A stretch of 64,000 nt of DNA from Dolomedes plantarius (Eukaryota > Arthropoda > Arachnida > Araneae > Dolomedidae): NCBI GenBank assembly GCA_907164885.2, contig OU015495.1, positions 1,516,230 through 1,580,229 on the forward strand, written 5' to 3'. This document shows, in pieces, positions 20,455 through 29,783 of this stretch. Numbering within the stretch: position 1 is the first letter of the stretch; each line of letters opens with the position of its first letter. Both the position numbers and the translations under genes were made by a program. The notes under the pieces are model-generated. The model worked only from the letters and a program-made list of their open reading frames with translations, did not search any database and was not told where the DNA came from.

Positions 20455-20873
20455 GCCAAATTTTATATAACAGGCCACGGGACTCTCTCCAGAGAACTGG
20501 CCTGGGGGCCTCTGTCCAATCAATGCAAGAGTGCAAGGGTCATGTGATCATGACCACAGGAAGATTTAAAAGACCCACCAACGTTTTGGCCGGAGATTTT
20601 GTGAATTGTCGTTGCTCAACGAAGATGTAAAAATTGATAGAATAAAGTTTGCCCGAGATTTGCGGTGTGTTCCTGTGTGTCCGGGGCTGGAGGGACTTGA
20701 AAGAAGAGCTTGATGAGGGCCTTCGAGTGCCCCAAGCTACTAGCGAGCCTACCAGCCAACACGACTACTATTCGCGGGAAATATGTGGACTAACTACGAA
20801 ATAGTCTTCTATGATGCACGGCCGGCAGTCAGCTTTTCTCTTCCTACGCAGCCGCCGCCCTTGCTGATGTGAC
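20455..20873 (+). repeat. LTR-like or promoter-like block
   Basis: A GC-richer block with the layout of an LTR: a TATA-like GATTTAAAAG at about 20565, then an AATAAAG polyadenylation-like signal near 20640, then a GC-rich tail ending TGTGACA beside a TA tract. It could start at TGCGCCAAAT near 20452. I find no second copy, primer site or clear target duplication, so solo LTR is only a suggestion. It might equally be a decayed gene end. Confidence 0.35.
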
Positions 20874-20881
20874 ATATATAT

Positions 20882-20972
<91 letters not shown>
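20874..20972. repeat. (TA)n microsatellite
   Basis: About 99 bp, with one interruption (ATAAATA) near 20893. It abuts the left end of the next MITE. Confidence 0.95.
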
Positions 20973-20975
<3 letters not shown>

Positions 20976-21267
20976 GGTGTTCATAATTAAAGTCCCACTT
21001 TCAAAAGGCTGCAAAAAAAGAACCACTGGTTAGAAGGACATCATTTGAACTGAATATCTTGGAAGACGGGGGAAACGATTTAGCATAATAAAAAAAAGAG
21101 TTCCAAAATGTTACAGCGCCATATATTGATACAATTTGGAACTTTTTTATATTATGCCAAATCGTTTCCCCCTTCTTCCAGTATATTCAGTTCAAATTTG
21201 AAGTCATTCTGACCAGTGGTTCTTTTTTTGCAGCCTTTTGAAAGTGGGACTTTAATTATGGACACCC

Positions 21268-21269
<2 letters not shown>
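20973..21269. mobile_element. Mariner-like MITE, 297 bp
   Basis: Almost entirely palindromic. The left end CAGGGTGTTCATAATTAAAG and right end CTTTAATTATGGACACCCTG are inverted matches, and the arms extend about 120 bp. The left flank is TA; the right flank reads CA, probably a mutated TA. It sits between two TA tracts. The ends resemble the mariner derivative at 10950-11882. No coding capacity. Confidence 0.88.

Positions 21270-21270
<1 letters not shown>

Positions 21271-21317
<47 letters not shown>
21271..21317. repeat. (TA)n microsatellite
   Basis: About 47 bp of TA repeat. Confidence 0.95.
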
Positions 21318-21319
<2 letters not shown>

Positions 21320-21504
21320 GGAAGAATCTGAAACCTATCGAGAGTTTCTGTTTCACCTAAAAATCACAAAGAGTCACGAAAACTGAGAATTCTAAGATGC
21401 ATTTTAAAAAAAGGAAGGGCAATGAAGAAAATCTCTAAATGCACGAATATTTAAAGTCAGAAGGGGAAAAATTCCTATTCATTTTCTTCGAAACTTACCT
21501 GTTT

Positions 21505-21780
21505 TATGTTGCTGTTATGATTTATGCCCCCTAGCCAGAGCGTTCCATAACAGGTCCGCATAAGCTGCGGACTAAGGGGTACAGCTACAGTTTTTAATGG
21601 TACCAAAAGAATAGGAGTCCGATTTAGCTAGGTGTCACAACAATTTTTCCGGAGCACCCCCAGGGGTGATATATGGGGGGCTCGTACTTTCTCCCACCCA
21701 CTGACCTCATAGATGGACTTTCCGGTCTACGGATTTAAAGTCCCGAATCCCAACGCACTACCGTTAGGCAACCTCAGGCC
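21505..21780 (-). mobile_element. tRNA-derived SINE
   Basis: On the minus strand a head containing TGCCTAACGGTAGTGCGTTG (A box) runs straight into the core ACCGGAAAGTCCATCTATGAG and the body (GAGCCCCCC, GGTGCTCCGG, GGACTCCTATTC). It continues to the 3' part GACCTGTTATGGAACG..CTAGGGGGC. Compared with 39764-40119 the region around the B box is shortened. The tail is reduced to TTGCTGTTA on the plus strand. Confidence 0.75.
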
Positions 21781-21827
21781 ATGTTTATCCATACAGGGAA
21801 GGAAGTGAAATCGCCTTAATATGTATT

Positions 21828-21831
<4 letters not shown>

Positions 21832-21891
<60 letters not shown>
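21832..21891. repeat. (CA)n(TA)n compound microsatellite
   Basis: About 36 bp of CA repeat followed by 24 bp of TA repeat. Confidence 0.95.
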
Positions 21892-21892
<1 letters not shown>

Positions 21893-23499
21893 TCTCGTTA
21901 TATGTATCTGAAGATAATATCATTAGTCATTAAAAGACATATTTCAAGAATAATCCTGTGTCCTGCGGCAAGTGAGTAATATATAACGGTTAAGGTTTAA
22001 AAGAGGTTAAGGTTTAAAAGAAGTACATTTTTTCATGACAGGATTACTAAATTTTGCATACATATATGTATACCCACACACATATATTCATGTGTGTGCG
22101 TGTGAGTGTGCATTGTTTCATTACAGCATTTTAAGGTATACTTTAGAAATATATACGCAAATTTGTCAATAAATGACTGATATGTGTTGAGAGTCAATCT
22201 TATTGTACCGGTAAATTTGAGTTTATTAATGTGTTCACTATAATGTTGAGTTTAAATCAGTACATTGATTGTAAATTCTTATGAATACCCCTTTGATATA
22301 AAATGAAATGAAAATTTATAAATGAATAATTTTTTTTATAAATTATTAGTTACTTGCATTGTTATTTGTAGACGGCGATACAATCTACTTACTAATGGAG
22401 ACTTTCATTGAGTGTCTTAATTATTACAAAATCTCTGACCAAAAGACATACTATGTATCCGGAAAATTTATCAATTTCTTGAATGGTAGAGTGTCGGGAA
22501 AAATGCGTGTTTCCCCTACCCCAATAGATAGCTTTCTCTACATTTAAATTGCATATGAAAATAAAATTTTATAACTAAAGAAAAAATCTTAAATTTAAAA
22601 GCGTATAGCAAATTCCTTCTCTGCTTAAATCACAACGACAATCGTGGTTAAACTTTAATTTGTGAACAATCTTGCCTAAAGTGTTAGGTTAGCAAAGGAT
22701 GGGCATGATCTTTAGAGTGTATCTCAGAATGATACCACAGAGCCAAAAATTTCTGCCCTCTAGGCCCACCTTTTACACACGGATGACCAATCTGAGAGCA
22801 GTGCAGTGCATTTGTTGACATTGCAGATCATCCTTCCCAATGTCAAGCCATTGGGAATTTTCCCTTCAGTATTTTTCTAATCATAAATGGTCAAATACCT
22901 AATTTTGTATTATGTTGACTGCACACGAAGATAGATGTTTAAATAAAGAGTACGTAGTTTTTAAAATTTTAAATTTTTTAAGAATTTTTTTCGGAGCTTT
23001 AAATGGTCAGTGTTATGCAACAAAGAAACAACCCATACTACTCTGAACCTGAGAAAACTGAGTTTTAATAAAGCATTCAATTAAAAATTCCTGTTGTTGA
23101 TGGTTGATTCTCCAGTTGATAAAAATAATTTTATTTAGCCTAGAATAAAAATATTTTTCCCCAGATAGCTAAATATGTGGCGCCCCCTACTTTTGTGGGT
23201 TATCTCCTAACTTTTGTGGGTTGGTTCCTTGTTGGTTAGCACTGTCCAAATTATTGATGTCCCTCGAGGGAAAGTTAAAATCGTTTATTTGAAATATTTA
23301 ATTAAATAAAACAGAAAACACGAACTGTAAAAAAAAATAGATTCGAGGTTTAAAGTACTCAATAGATGTGTTATTAATTACACAAGGGAACCTCGATCTA
23401 TCGTTTTTCAAGGAACCTATTGCACTGAACGATAAATGCTGAAAAATTATGGATGCGAGAACATAACAAAGAAATATTATCATCGCGAGTGGATGAAAT
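21892..23499. other. Unassigned AT-rich region
   Basis: No recognisable gene. Short CA/GT clusters occur near 22075-22112. ACTTTTGTGGGTT occurs twice near 23189-23222. The frames at 22359-22547 and 23298-23609 have no known motif. Confidence 0.5.
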
Positions 23500-23895
23500 A
23501 AACGACACATATGCACTTTTTTTTTTTCACATTTTAGTCTGCAAAAGTGAGGGTGCATATTACGCTCGTGTACTAAGAAACGTAGTTTTAAACATTGGAT
23601 AAACGTCAAAAAATAGATGAACTGTATTCTATAGTGAAAGTGATAAGACTGATAATTTCACTGTATTGTTTGTTTTGAATTAAAAATTTAAGTTTTCTCC
23701 TACCGAATTTGACGATTTCGTTTATTTTTTATCACACATTTTATTTATGTTAATAAGTATTTGTGCAATTTTTAAATAAAATATTGAAAAGTTATGGGTG
23801 CGCATTACAGTCGAATTTTAATTTTTTCGGAAAATTTCGTGCAAAATCAAGCCTGCGTATTATACACGTGTGCGTATTATAGTCAAGATTTTACG

Positions 23896-23897
<2 letters not shown>
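23500..23897. repeat. Probable terminal part of a pogo-like MITE
   Basis: The right part carries repeated motifs of the kind GCGTATTATACACGTGTGCG and ends AGTCAAGATTTTACGGTG before a TA tract. A similar motif, GGTGCATATTACGCTCGTGT, lies inside the left part. No matching left terminus is found. The superfamily assignment is a guess from the pattern of internal subterminal repeats. Confidence 0.3.
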
Positions 23898-23974
<77 letters not shown>

Positions 23975-23994
23975 ATATATATATATATATATAT
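23898..23994. repeat. (TA)n microsatellite
   Basis: About 97 bp of TA repeat with one TTTTATA interruption near 23971. Chance frames of Tyr-Ile repeats run through it. Confidence 0.95.
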
Positions 23995-24001
23995 TATTCG
24001 G

Positions 24002-24217
24002 GCTTGTGGCGGCCCTGTGGTACACCGCGCTAGTTTTCGGTGCTGAGGGTGCTCAGATCGAATCCCGGCGTTGCGCCACGAAAAATGCCTCCGTTCGTGT
24101 CGTCCCTTCATAGGGGGTGATGCTGTCCACCTATATGGTGCCCCCATAATAAAATGGACAGTAAAAACTGCGGCGTAGTAAGGGCGAATGTTTGATTACA
24201 AGTGCCTCCGCATTGGT

Positions 24218-24219
<2 letters not shown>
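24002..24219 (+). mobile_element. tRNA-derived SINE, subfamily with GGTGCCCCC tail
   Basis: The head has an A box around TGTGGTACACCGCGCTAG and a B box around AGATCGAATCCCG. The middle is shortened relative to other copies. The tail GGTGCCCCCATAAT...ACAAGTGCCTCCGCATTGGTT matches that of 14227-14490. It is bounded on both sides by TA tracts, so any target duplication is hidden. Confidence 0.8.

Positions 24220-24293
<74 letters not shown>
24220..24293. repeat. (TA)n microsatellite
   Basis: About 74 bp of TA repeat. Confidence 0.95.
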
Positions 24294-24299
<6 letters not shown>

Positions 24300-24430
24300 A
24301 GCTGAATATGCCCTATGATCCAGGAAAATCGTGCTGCCCTTGTACAGATGTTTTGGTTTGACACTTCTGTTTTAGAGAGAAAGCAACGAACTAAACATCG
24401 TAATGCCTCCATGATAGCATGTTTTGTTTC
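24294..24430 (+). repeat. Dispersed repeat, copy 1
   Basis: Matches 31953-32100 in the same orientation, with a shared succession of motifs (ATGCCCT.TGATC, TTTGAC.CTT, AAATGCAACGAACT-like, GTAATGC). Both copies follow a TA tract. The rest of the family is unknown. Confidence 0.6.
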
Positions 24431-25195
24431 TCAAGGATGAGACGCCCTTATAATTGCAGCTTTCGTGACTCCCCGTCCACATTTGATAAACCCTATCCTG
24501 CAGAAATAAATGCATGAGTCGCCGCTTTCACTCATCACAGCATCCTCACACGAAACCATCAACTGGGGAGAGAAAAAAAAAGAGGCATAAAAACATAAGA
24601 ATGCAATAAATGCGAAATAAAACAATATAAAATTCCCCATTTCTTAAATCTAAATACACGGCCTGCCAGTGGCAGCGGAAACAGAAACATAGAACATGAT
24701 ATTAACTGATTTTTATCAGCGTTTCGGGAGACGGTGAAAATTCGTATTATAACCACATCGTTCAAACGCTTGGGTGAGCCCGTGATCGCTTCACTTAGCT
24801 TGGACTTCTGCTGATCTCCGAGAATGCGTGTTTTACACGAAGGATGCTGCCTTTAGTACAATTTTGTTCGCTCTTGTGTTTTCCCAATTTTTTTTTCATC
24901 ATAATTTAGAAAATATTATTCGCTTGTTCGTTCCCCGCAACGCGGTTCCAGCTGAAGGAGTTCCCTTCAAGCTTAGGTTAATAAAAAGTTAGGACTCGCT
25001 TTCTTCGAACTCGGAAACTCAAATTCAGCCAGTTCTGTTAGTTTCGTTGGTATTATATATATATATCTCCAGGCGATGAGTTTAAAAAATTATACAAAAA
25101 AATAATCAGCATTGGATTAAGGTGGCACTCCTGCATGTAGGTGTTTCTGAATTATGTAGCAAAAATCTGTTTACTTAAGAAATTTAATGTTAAAA
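24431..25195. other. Unassigned region
   Basis: Slightly less AT-rich than average, with a short TA tract near 25056. No gene or terminal repeat recognised. Confidence 0.5.
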
Positions 25196-25357
25196 TAAGG
25201 TAAGTTGGGGTAACTGGGCTATGGATTTTCAACTTTTTCATATACTACACTTTTAACACATTAAAATTATACTAACATGTATAATTTTCAAAAATCTTTG
25301 TATTACATGCATTTTAGTAAGTCTTAAGGAGTCTGTTTAAGCTATGATATTGATTTT

Positions 25358-25358
<1 letters not shown>

Positions 25359-25398
<40 letters not shown>
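25359..25398. repeat. (TA)n microsatellite
   Basis: About 40 bp, ending at the left terminus of the Tigger-like element. Confidence 0.9.
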
Positions 25399-25399
<1 letters not shown>

Positions 25400-25631
25400 C
25401 AGTGAAACTCCGATTTAACGTTATTCAAGGGACTATAAAGAAATGACGTTATATGCGGGAAAACGTTAAATCGGGGTAAGACCAAAAACAAAACACTGAG
25501 CATAAAATAAAGACTAATTTAGGTAACATACCTTTTATTTCTTCTTTTACAATGATTTAGATATCAGTTTTCTAAATTATGCTTTAAATAAACCGATTAT
25601 TTGCGTCCTGTTTATAACACGAATCGCATTT

Positions 25632-26162
25632 TCAACTGGAGTTGTGCAAGCTTTTTTCTTGGCCTTCACTATTTGAAAGGAACGATTTCACTGTTTTCAA
25701 AGCTTGAATGGTTTCCGTCGCAAAAGGAATTCCCTGTTCCCCATCTTCATCATTATCTGAACCATCCAATTCTGAGTCTATTAAATCACTTAGAATCGGA
25801 ATCTCCCATGTCCATGAATTTGAATTCCAACGTAGATAATTCTCGAGATCTATATACGAGCAAGAAGAGAAATCACCCATTTCACTAGAGTCTTCATTTT
25901 CTCTCTCCTCGTACTTAAATTCATGCCCTTTGTCCTCCGGAAAACCAGCTTTTGCAAAAGGACTTGAGATACAATTTCCCATGCTGAAGAAATCATATGA
26001 ATGAGATTCTAGAACATAATTCTCGAGATCTATATATGAGCAAGAAGAGAAATCACCCATTTCACTAGAGTCTTCATTTTCTCTCTCCTCGTACTTAAAT
26101 TCATGCCCTCTGTCCTCCGGAAAACCAGCTTTTGCAAAAGGACTTGAGATACAATTTCCCAT
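25632..26162 (-). pseudogene. Tigger-like transposase C-terminal segment with 60-residue duplication
   Basis: An open frame of 176 codons begins with a 60-residue unit starting MGNCISSPFAKAGFPED and repeats it almost unchanged. It then reads an acidic stretch (DSELDGSDNDEDGEQ) and ATETIQALKTVKSFLSN, the kind of helix found near the end of CENP-B/Tigger transposases. It lies downstream of the DDE remnant at 26198-26479 on the same strand. It is open but lacks the DNA-binding and catalytic regions, so I treat it as a fragment. Translation as a separate protein is not excluded. Confidence 0.6.
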
Positions 26163-26197
26163 ACTGAAGAAATCATATGAATGAGATTCTACAACAT
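25838..26197. repeat. 180-bp tandem duplication inside the Tigger-like element
   Basis: Two copies with a 180-bp period (for example TCTCGAGATC at 25841 and 26021) that differ at only a few bases. 180 bp is 60 codons, so the frame is kept. High similarity suggests a recent duplication relative to the decay of the element. Confidence 0.92.
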
Positions 26198-26479
26198 TTA
26201 TCTATATTTGATGCCTCCGAATTCTGTACTAAGAAGAAATTTTTTCAAATCTTGGTTTCTATAGTTTACTCTGAACGATCGTATGATCCCGAAATCACAA
26301 TGTTGAACTTTGATTGTACTTTGCTTGAACTTTGCAGGGGAACATTCCATTCGCAGATTTTGCAATTTTAAATGTACAACATGGGTTGTACATTGATCAA
26401 CAAACAAAATAATTTTACATTTCTGTAAGCGCATTTGCCTGTCCAATCTGGGAAGAATCGACCCTAGCAGACTCCACAA
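26198..26479 (-). pseudogene. Tigger-like DDE domain remnant
   Basis: The minus-strand frame reads LQKCKIILFVDQCTTH and then FGIIRSFRVNYR, corresponding to the second catalytic region (LxLDNCxAH) and the third (QPxDQGIIxxxK..YR) of Tigger/pogo DDE transposases. The Asn after the second Asp is replaced by Gln, and the third motif is altered (VQHCDFGII). The N-terminal half is missing. Non-functional. Confidence 0.78.
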
Positions 26480-27269
26480 ATAGACTTGTAGGATAAATTG
26501 TGCCTTTTTTTAAGGCGATCTATTTAACCATTTCAAGCTGTGAATCCTTAAATTCCCAGTTTAGAAGCAATTTCTATTTCAAAACGGAGCCATTTATGGG
26601 AATGTTTGTTGCATGAACTTAGTTGAACTTTGATATGAATGGACAAAAAGAGGGGAGATTCCGAGTATTTCACGTCTTGATAAGATATATTTCTTTCTTT
26701 TTTAACACAATTTTTGACTCACAATTTTTCATTGAGTTTTCTGCTCTGAAAAAACGTTAAATGAGGGAACTATTTAAAAATGATAACGTTAAATATGAGA
26801 TTTTTTAACATTGCAAGTATAGGAAATAAATTGGGACTAATGAAAAATGACGTTACATGAGGGAAATCGTTAAATACGGGTTAAGTTAAATCGGAGTTTC
26901 ACTGTATAAATATTTGTATATGTTTTTAAATACAGGTAGGCCCAGTTCCAGCATGGGGTAAGTGGACCGCCCAGGTCTATTTCTTATTAAAAACAACCGA
27001 ATCTGTGACAGGGTAACTGGGTCCAATGCTTGTAGTATATCTAGAGAAAGAAAAAATTTCTTCTCCCATTTAAAAATAATTTTTCAAAGCAATTACCAAT
27101 GTTGTAAGATAGATTGCTACGAACACCGGAAAGGAAATAACACACAGAGTGGAATTCCCACCTAATATGTAAAGGAAAAATCTGGGAGGCATAATTACCC
27201 TATGGGCCTTAGTTACACCAACTTACCTTACATGGTTATCTGCAAGGTGTTTTGTAATTTACGAATAAA

Positions 27270-27700
27270 TAATTACAAGATAAAAATAACTTTTTATATA
27301 CCATGTTTTTTAATTTTCTGTTGAATCATATAAACTTGACAATTCCATGTATTGATAAATGCTTTTTAAACATTTTTTTAAATGAATTATCCCATCAACT
27401 TGAAAGAAAATGAAGTTAATTGGAAGTTAACTTGCATATAACTTTTTGTTCCCGTTCCGGCCAATAGATGGCTGCACCAGTCTACAAAACAAAATTAACT
27501 GAAAATAACTGAAAATTAATTTAATTATGATTAAAGATGGCTAAAAGTATAAAAAAATGCATTGTCATCGTGATCTGAGCTATTCTAAAAGTTTCAAATG
27601 TCTAGCTAGTCGGGAAGTTAGTTAAAAATCGATTGCACGATTTGTACTTGACAAACACACACACAAACAAGAAAGCAAGTTAATAAAAACATGGTAAAAA
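27270..27700 (+). repeat. Dispersed 431-bp repeat, copy 1
   Basis: Aligns end to end with 47972-48402 in opposite orientation. Shared landmarks are ATAACTTTTTATATACCATG-like, ATCCCATCAACTTGAAAGA-like, GGCCGATAGATGGCTGC-like and TAACTTCCCGACTAGCTAGA-like. It has no coding frame, no clear terminal inverted repeat and no target duplication that I can identify. Confidence 0.88.
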
Positions 27701-27740
27701 TCACTTATATTTTATAAGGGCAGTTTTGAAACTGGCCGCC

Positions 27741-27792
27741 TCACTCTCTCTCTCTCTAACTAACACACGCACACACACATACATATATATAT
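27741..27792. repeat. Compound (CT)n(CA)n(TA)n microsatellite
   Basis: CT repeats, then CA repeats, then a short TA tract. Confidence 0.9.
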
Positions 27793-28360
27793 TATAAAAC
27801 TTAAAAGGTTGCACAGGAACCTCCATCAGGCAAAAGAACCCGTTATTTACAAGTCTGCCATGTTTCACAGCCTATAACGCATTAAATCCACGAACGTAAA
27901 ATAGATGGAACTGTAACGAAAAGTAATTCCTGTGAATTTAGCGCTTGGAAGTGACGGTATTGGGGGTAATCGCCATTTGCAGATGATTACTTTTAATTGT
28001 AATCCGAGAAGACTTCAAAAAGGAAAAGGATGCTGTTTTTCATTTTCAAAATTAAACGTTGTTTGAACTTCTAAGTTTTGCAGAATAACTTGCACAGTTG
28101 AGAATTTCGAGTGAAGCTTGGAGAAGGGAAATTATACAAATTTAGGTCTAGAAACGAAGTTGTACCAAGCTTCTAAAATTCACACGCTCGGGAATTTAAA
28201 CTCTATTCTCCGTTTCATCGGGTCTGTATATTTGACTCTAAAATCAGACTAAAATCTGGTAGGATTTTCCATAGTTTAGGAAATGCCTTCTGGGATATTA
28301 TTCTGCAAGAAAGGAGCTTGCTTTTTACGGAATGCCTGCATACATACATACGTGTATATA
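27793..28360. other. Unassigned spacer
   Basis: No gene or repeat end recognised. Confidence 0.5.
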
Positions 28361-28362
28361 TA

Positions 28363-29775
28363 CACTCATGGACAAAAGAATTAGCTCACCAAGAAGGAGT
28401 CGTCAAAATGAAACGAAATTTTACATACGTAATAACTACTTTGATATAAGTAAATGATAAGAAATTCAAAGAAAAAGGATAATTTATTTCAGAGAAAAAG
28501 GCAAAAGAACGGAAGAGTTAATACTCCGTTGGACCCCCTCTAGCGCGAATGCACGATGCGATACGATCGGGCATTGAGTCATACAAGTTCTGTATGATGT
28601 CTTGAGACATTTCGTTCCATATTTGCTGTAACCTTGCCTCTAGTTCGTTCAAACTCGTGGGATGCCCAACTCGTCGTCCCAAATGATCCCAGATATGCTC
28701 GATTGGAGACAAATCTGGGGATCGGGCAGGCCAAGGAAGGGTAGTAACACTGCGGAGACAGTCTTGTGACACACTTGCTGTATGAGGCCGAGCATTGTCT
28801 TGTTGAAAAATGGCTCCTGGGAGCCGTTGCATGAGTGGCAACACATGTGGTTGCAGGATTTTATGAACATACCGCTGGGCTGTCATGGTGTCACGGAACA
28901 ATACTAGGGGTGACCGTGTATTGTAGGCAATGGCACCCCATACCATCACACCAGCTGTGGGAGTGATGTGTCGCTGTACAGCAAAGGCAGGATTGAAGCG
29001 TTCACCACGGGCTCTCCACACACGAACACGATTGTCATCACTGCCGAGATTGAATCTGGATTCGTCGCTAAAGACGACCTGGTTCCATTCCGCTGTAGTC
29101 CAGTTTCCTCGTGCGCGGCAAAACTCCAAACGGAGGCGTCGATGGGTGGGCGTCAATTGCAGCACACGTAATGGGCGCCTCAATACCAACTGTCCTTCAA
29201 CCAGGCGCCTTCGTATGGTTCGAGAAGACACAGAGGCCCCTAGTGAAGGTGCTACCAGTGCCTGGATGGCGGCCGATGAAGCAGTTGGCTGTACGCGTGC
29301 ATTTCTTACGATGTGGCGGTCTTCTCGACGACTGGTCTGTCTAGGGCATCCTGAGCCTGGTCTTCGTGTACATGACATCTCTCGGGTCCACTGGTCCCAA
29401 CACCTCCTCACAACACAATCAGAGCGGCCTAATTGACGAGATACTCGCCTAGCTGACCACCCAGCTTCCATCATCCCGACGATTCTCCCCCTCTCAAACT
29501 GCGACAACTGCTTATATTGTCTTCGAACACGGCGTAATGGCATGTCTATCTCAGCTCTTCCTTTGTAAATGATTCAGCACACTCAAACATGCTTTGGTTA
29601 CCTGTTTTATACTCCACAGAGTACGATGTTCAACGCCCTCTGCCGGCTATACGTAATGCGCAATCACGCTGCATTTCTAATCATTTGCATATCTCCCCGA
29701 CATGTACCTTCATTGCAAGTTTCGTTACGATCCCGCAATTATTTCTTGGTGCGCTAATTTTTTTGTCCATGAGTG
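28363..29775 (-). mobile_element. Intact Tc1-like transposon, 1413 bp
   Basis: Terminal inverted repeats CACTCATGGACAAAAGAATT and its inverse, flanked by TA (28361-28362 and 29776-29777). The match continues about 33 bp to CACCAAGAA. A complete transposase frame lies inside on the minus strand. This is the best candidate in the window for an autonomous DNA transposon. Eight bases of TA repeat separate it from the next Tc1. Confidence 0.96.
28518..29543 (-). CDS. Tc1-like transposase, intact (341 aa)
   Basis: ATG start at 29543 and stop before the terminal repeat; 341 residues is the usual Tc1 length. Residues 15-60 form the first helix-turn-helix (FERGRIVGMMEAGWSARRVS), and 75-135 a second DNA-binding region. 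The catalytic triad is D160 (FSDESRF), D249 (FQQDNARPH) and E282 (PIEHIWD). There are 32 residues between D249 and E282, against 34 in classical Tc1. The enzyme binds the terminal repeats and cuts and pastes the element into TA sites in the nucleus. I recall close relatives in spiders with the same spacing, but could not check this. Confidence 0.95.
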   Translation of the reverse strand: MPLRRVRRQYKQLSQFERGRIVGMMEAGWSARRVSRQLGRSDCVVRRCWDQWTREMSCTRRPGSGCPRQTSRREDRHIVRNARVQPTASSAAIQALVAPSLGASVSSRTIRRRLVEGQLVLRRPLRVLQLTPTHRRLRLEFCRARGNWTTAEWNQVVFSDESRFNLGSDDNRVRVWRARGERFNPAFAVQRHITPTAGVMVWGAIAYNTRSPLVLFRDTMTAQRYVHKILQPHVLPLMQRLPGAIFQQDNARPHTASVSQDCLRSVTTLPWPARSPDLSPIEHIWDHLGRRVGHPTSLNELEARLQQIWNEMSQDIIQNLYDSMPDRIASCIRARGGPTEY

Positions 29776-29783
29776 TATATATA

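Larger units (their letters stand above)
25400..26904 (-). mobile_element. Tigger-like element with an internal duplication
   Basis: Terminal inverted repeats CAGTGAAACTCCGATTTAAC and the inverse, next to TA on both sides (25398-25399 and 26905-26906). Subterminal GTTAAAT..GGG motifs repeat, as usual in Tigger ends. At 1505 bp it is shorter than a full Tigger. The minus strand keeps the end of the DDE domain (26198-26479) and an acidic C-terminal segment with a 180-bp tandem duplication (25632-26162). The N-terminal DNA-binding part is gone. Confidence 0.88.
25198..27228. mobile_element. TA-flanked element hosting a Tigger copy
   Basis: The left end AGGTAAGTTGGGGTAACTGG and the right end, inverted, AGGTAAGTTGGTGTAACTAA are each next to TA (25196-25197 and 27229-27230). 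Similar GGTAA.TGGG motifs recur inside (near 26960 and 27010). No transposase belonging to this outer element is visible. The Tigger-like element at 25400-26904 was inserted into it after a TA tract. Confidence 0.65.

Noticed and set aside
23794..24412. Long frames of Tyr-Ile repeats on both strands
   Set aside because: They are translations of (TA)n microsatellites and the adjoining SINE, not genes.
25632..26162. Open frame considered as an independent host gene
   Set aside because: It lies between Tigger termini, downstream of a Tigger DDE remnant, and its end resembles Tigger C-termini.
28930..29436. 168-codon plus-strand frame
   Set aside because: Antisense shadow of the Tc1 transposase at 28518-29543, which carries all the conserved motifs.
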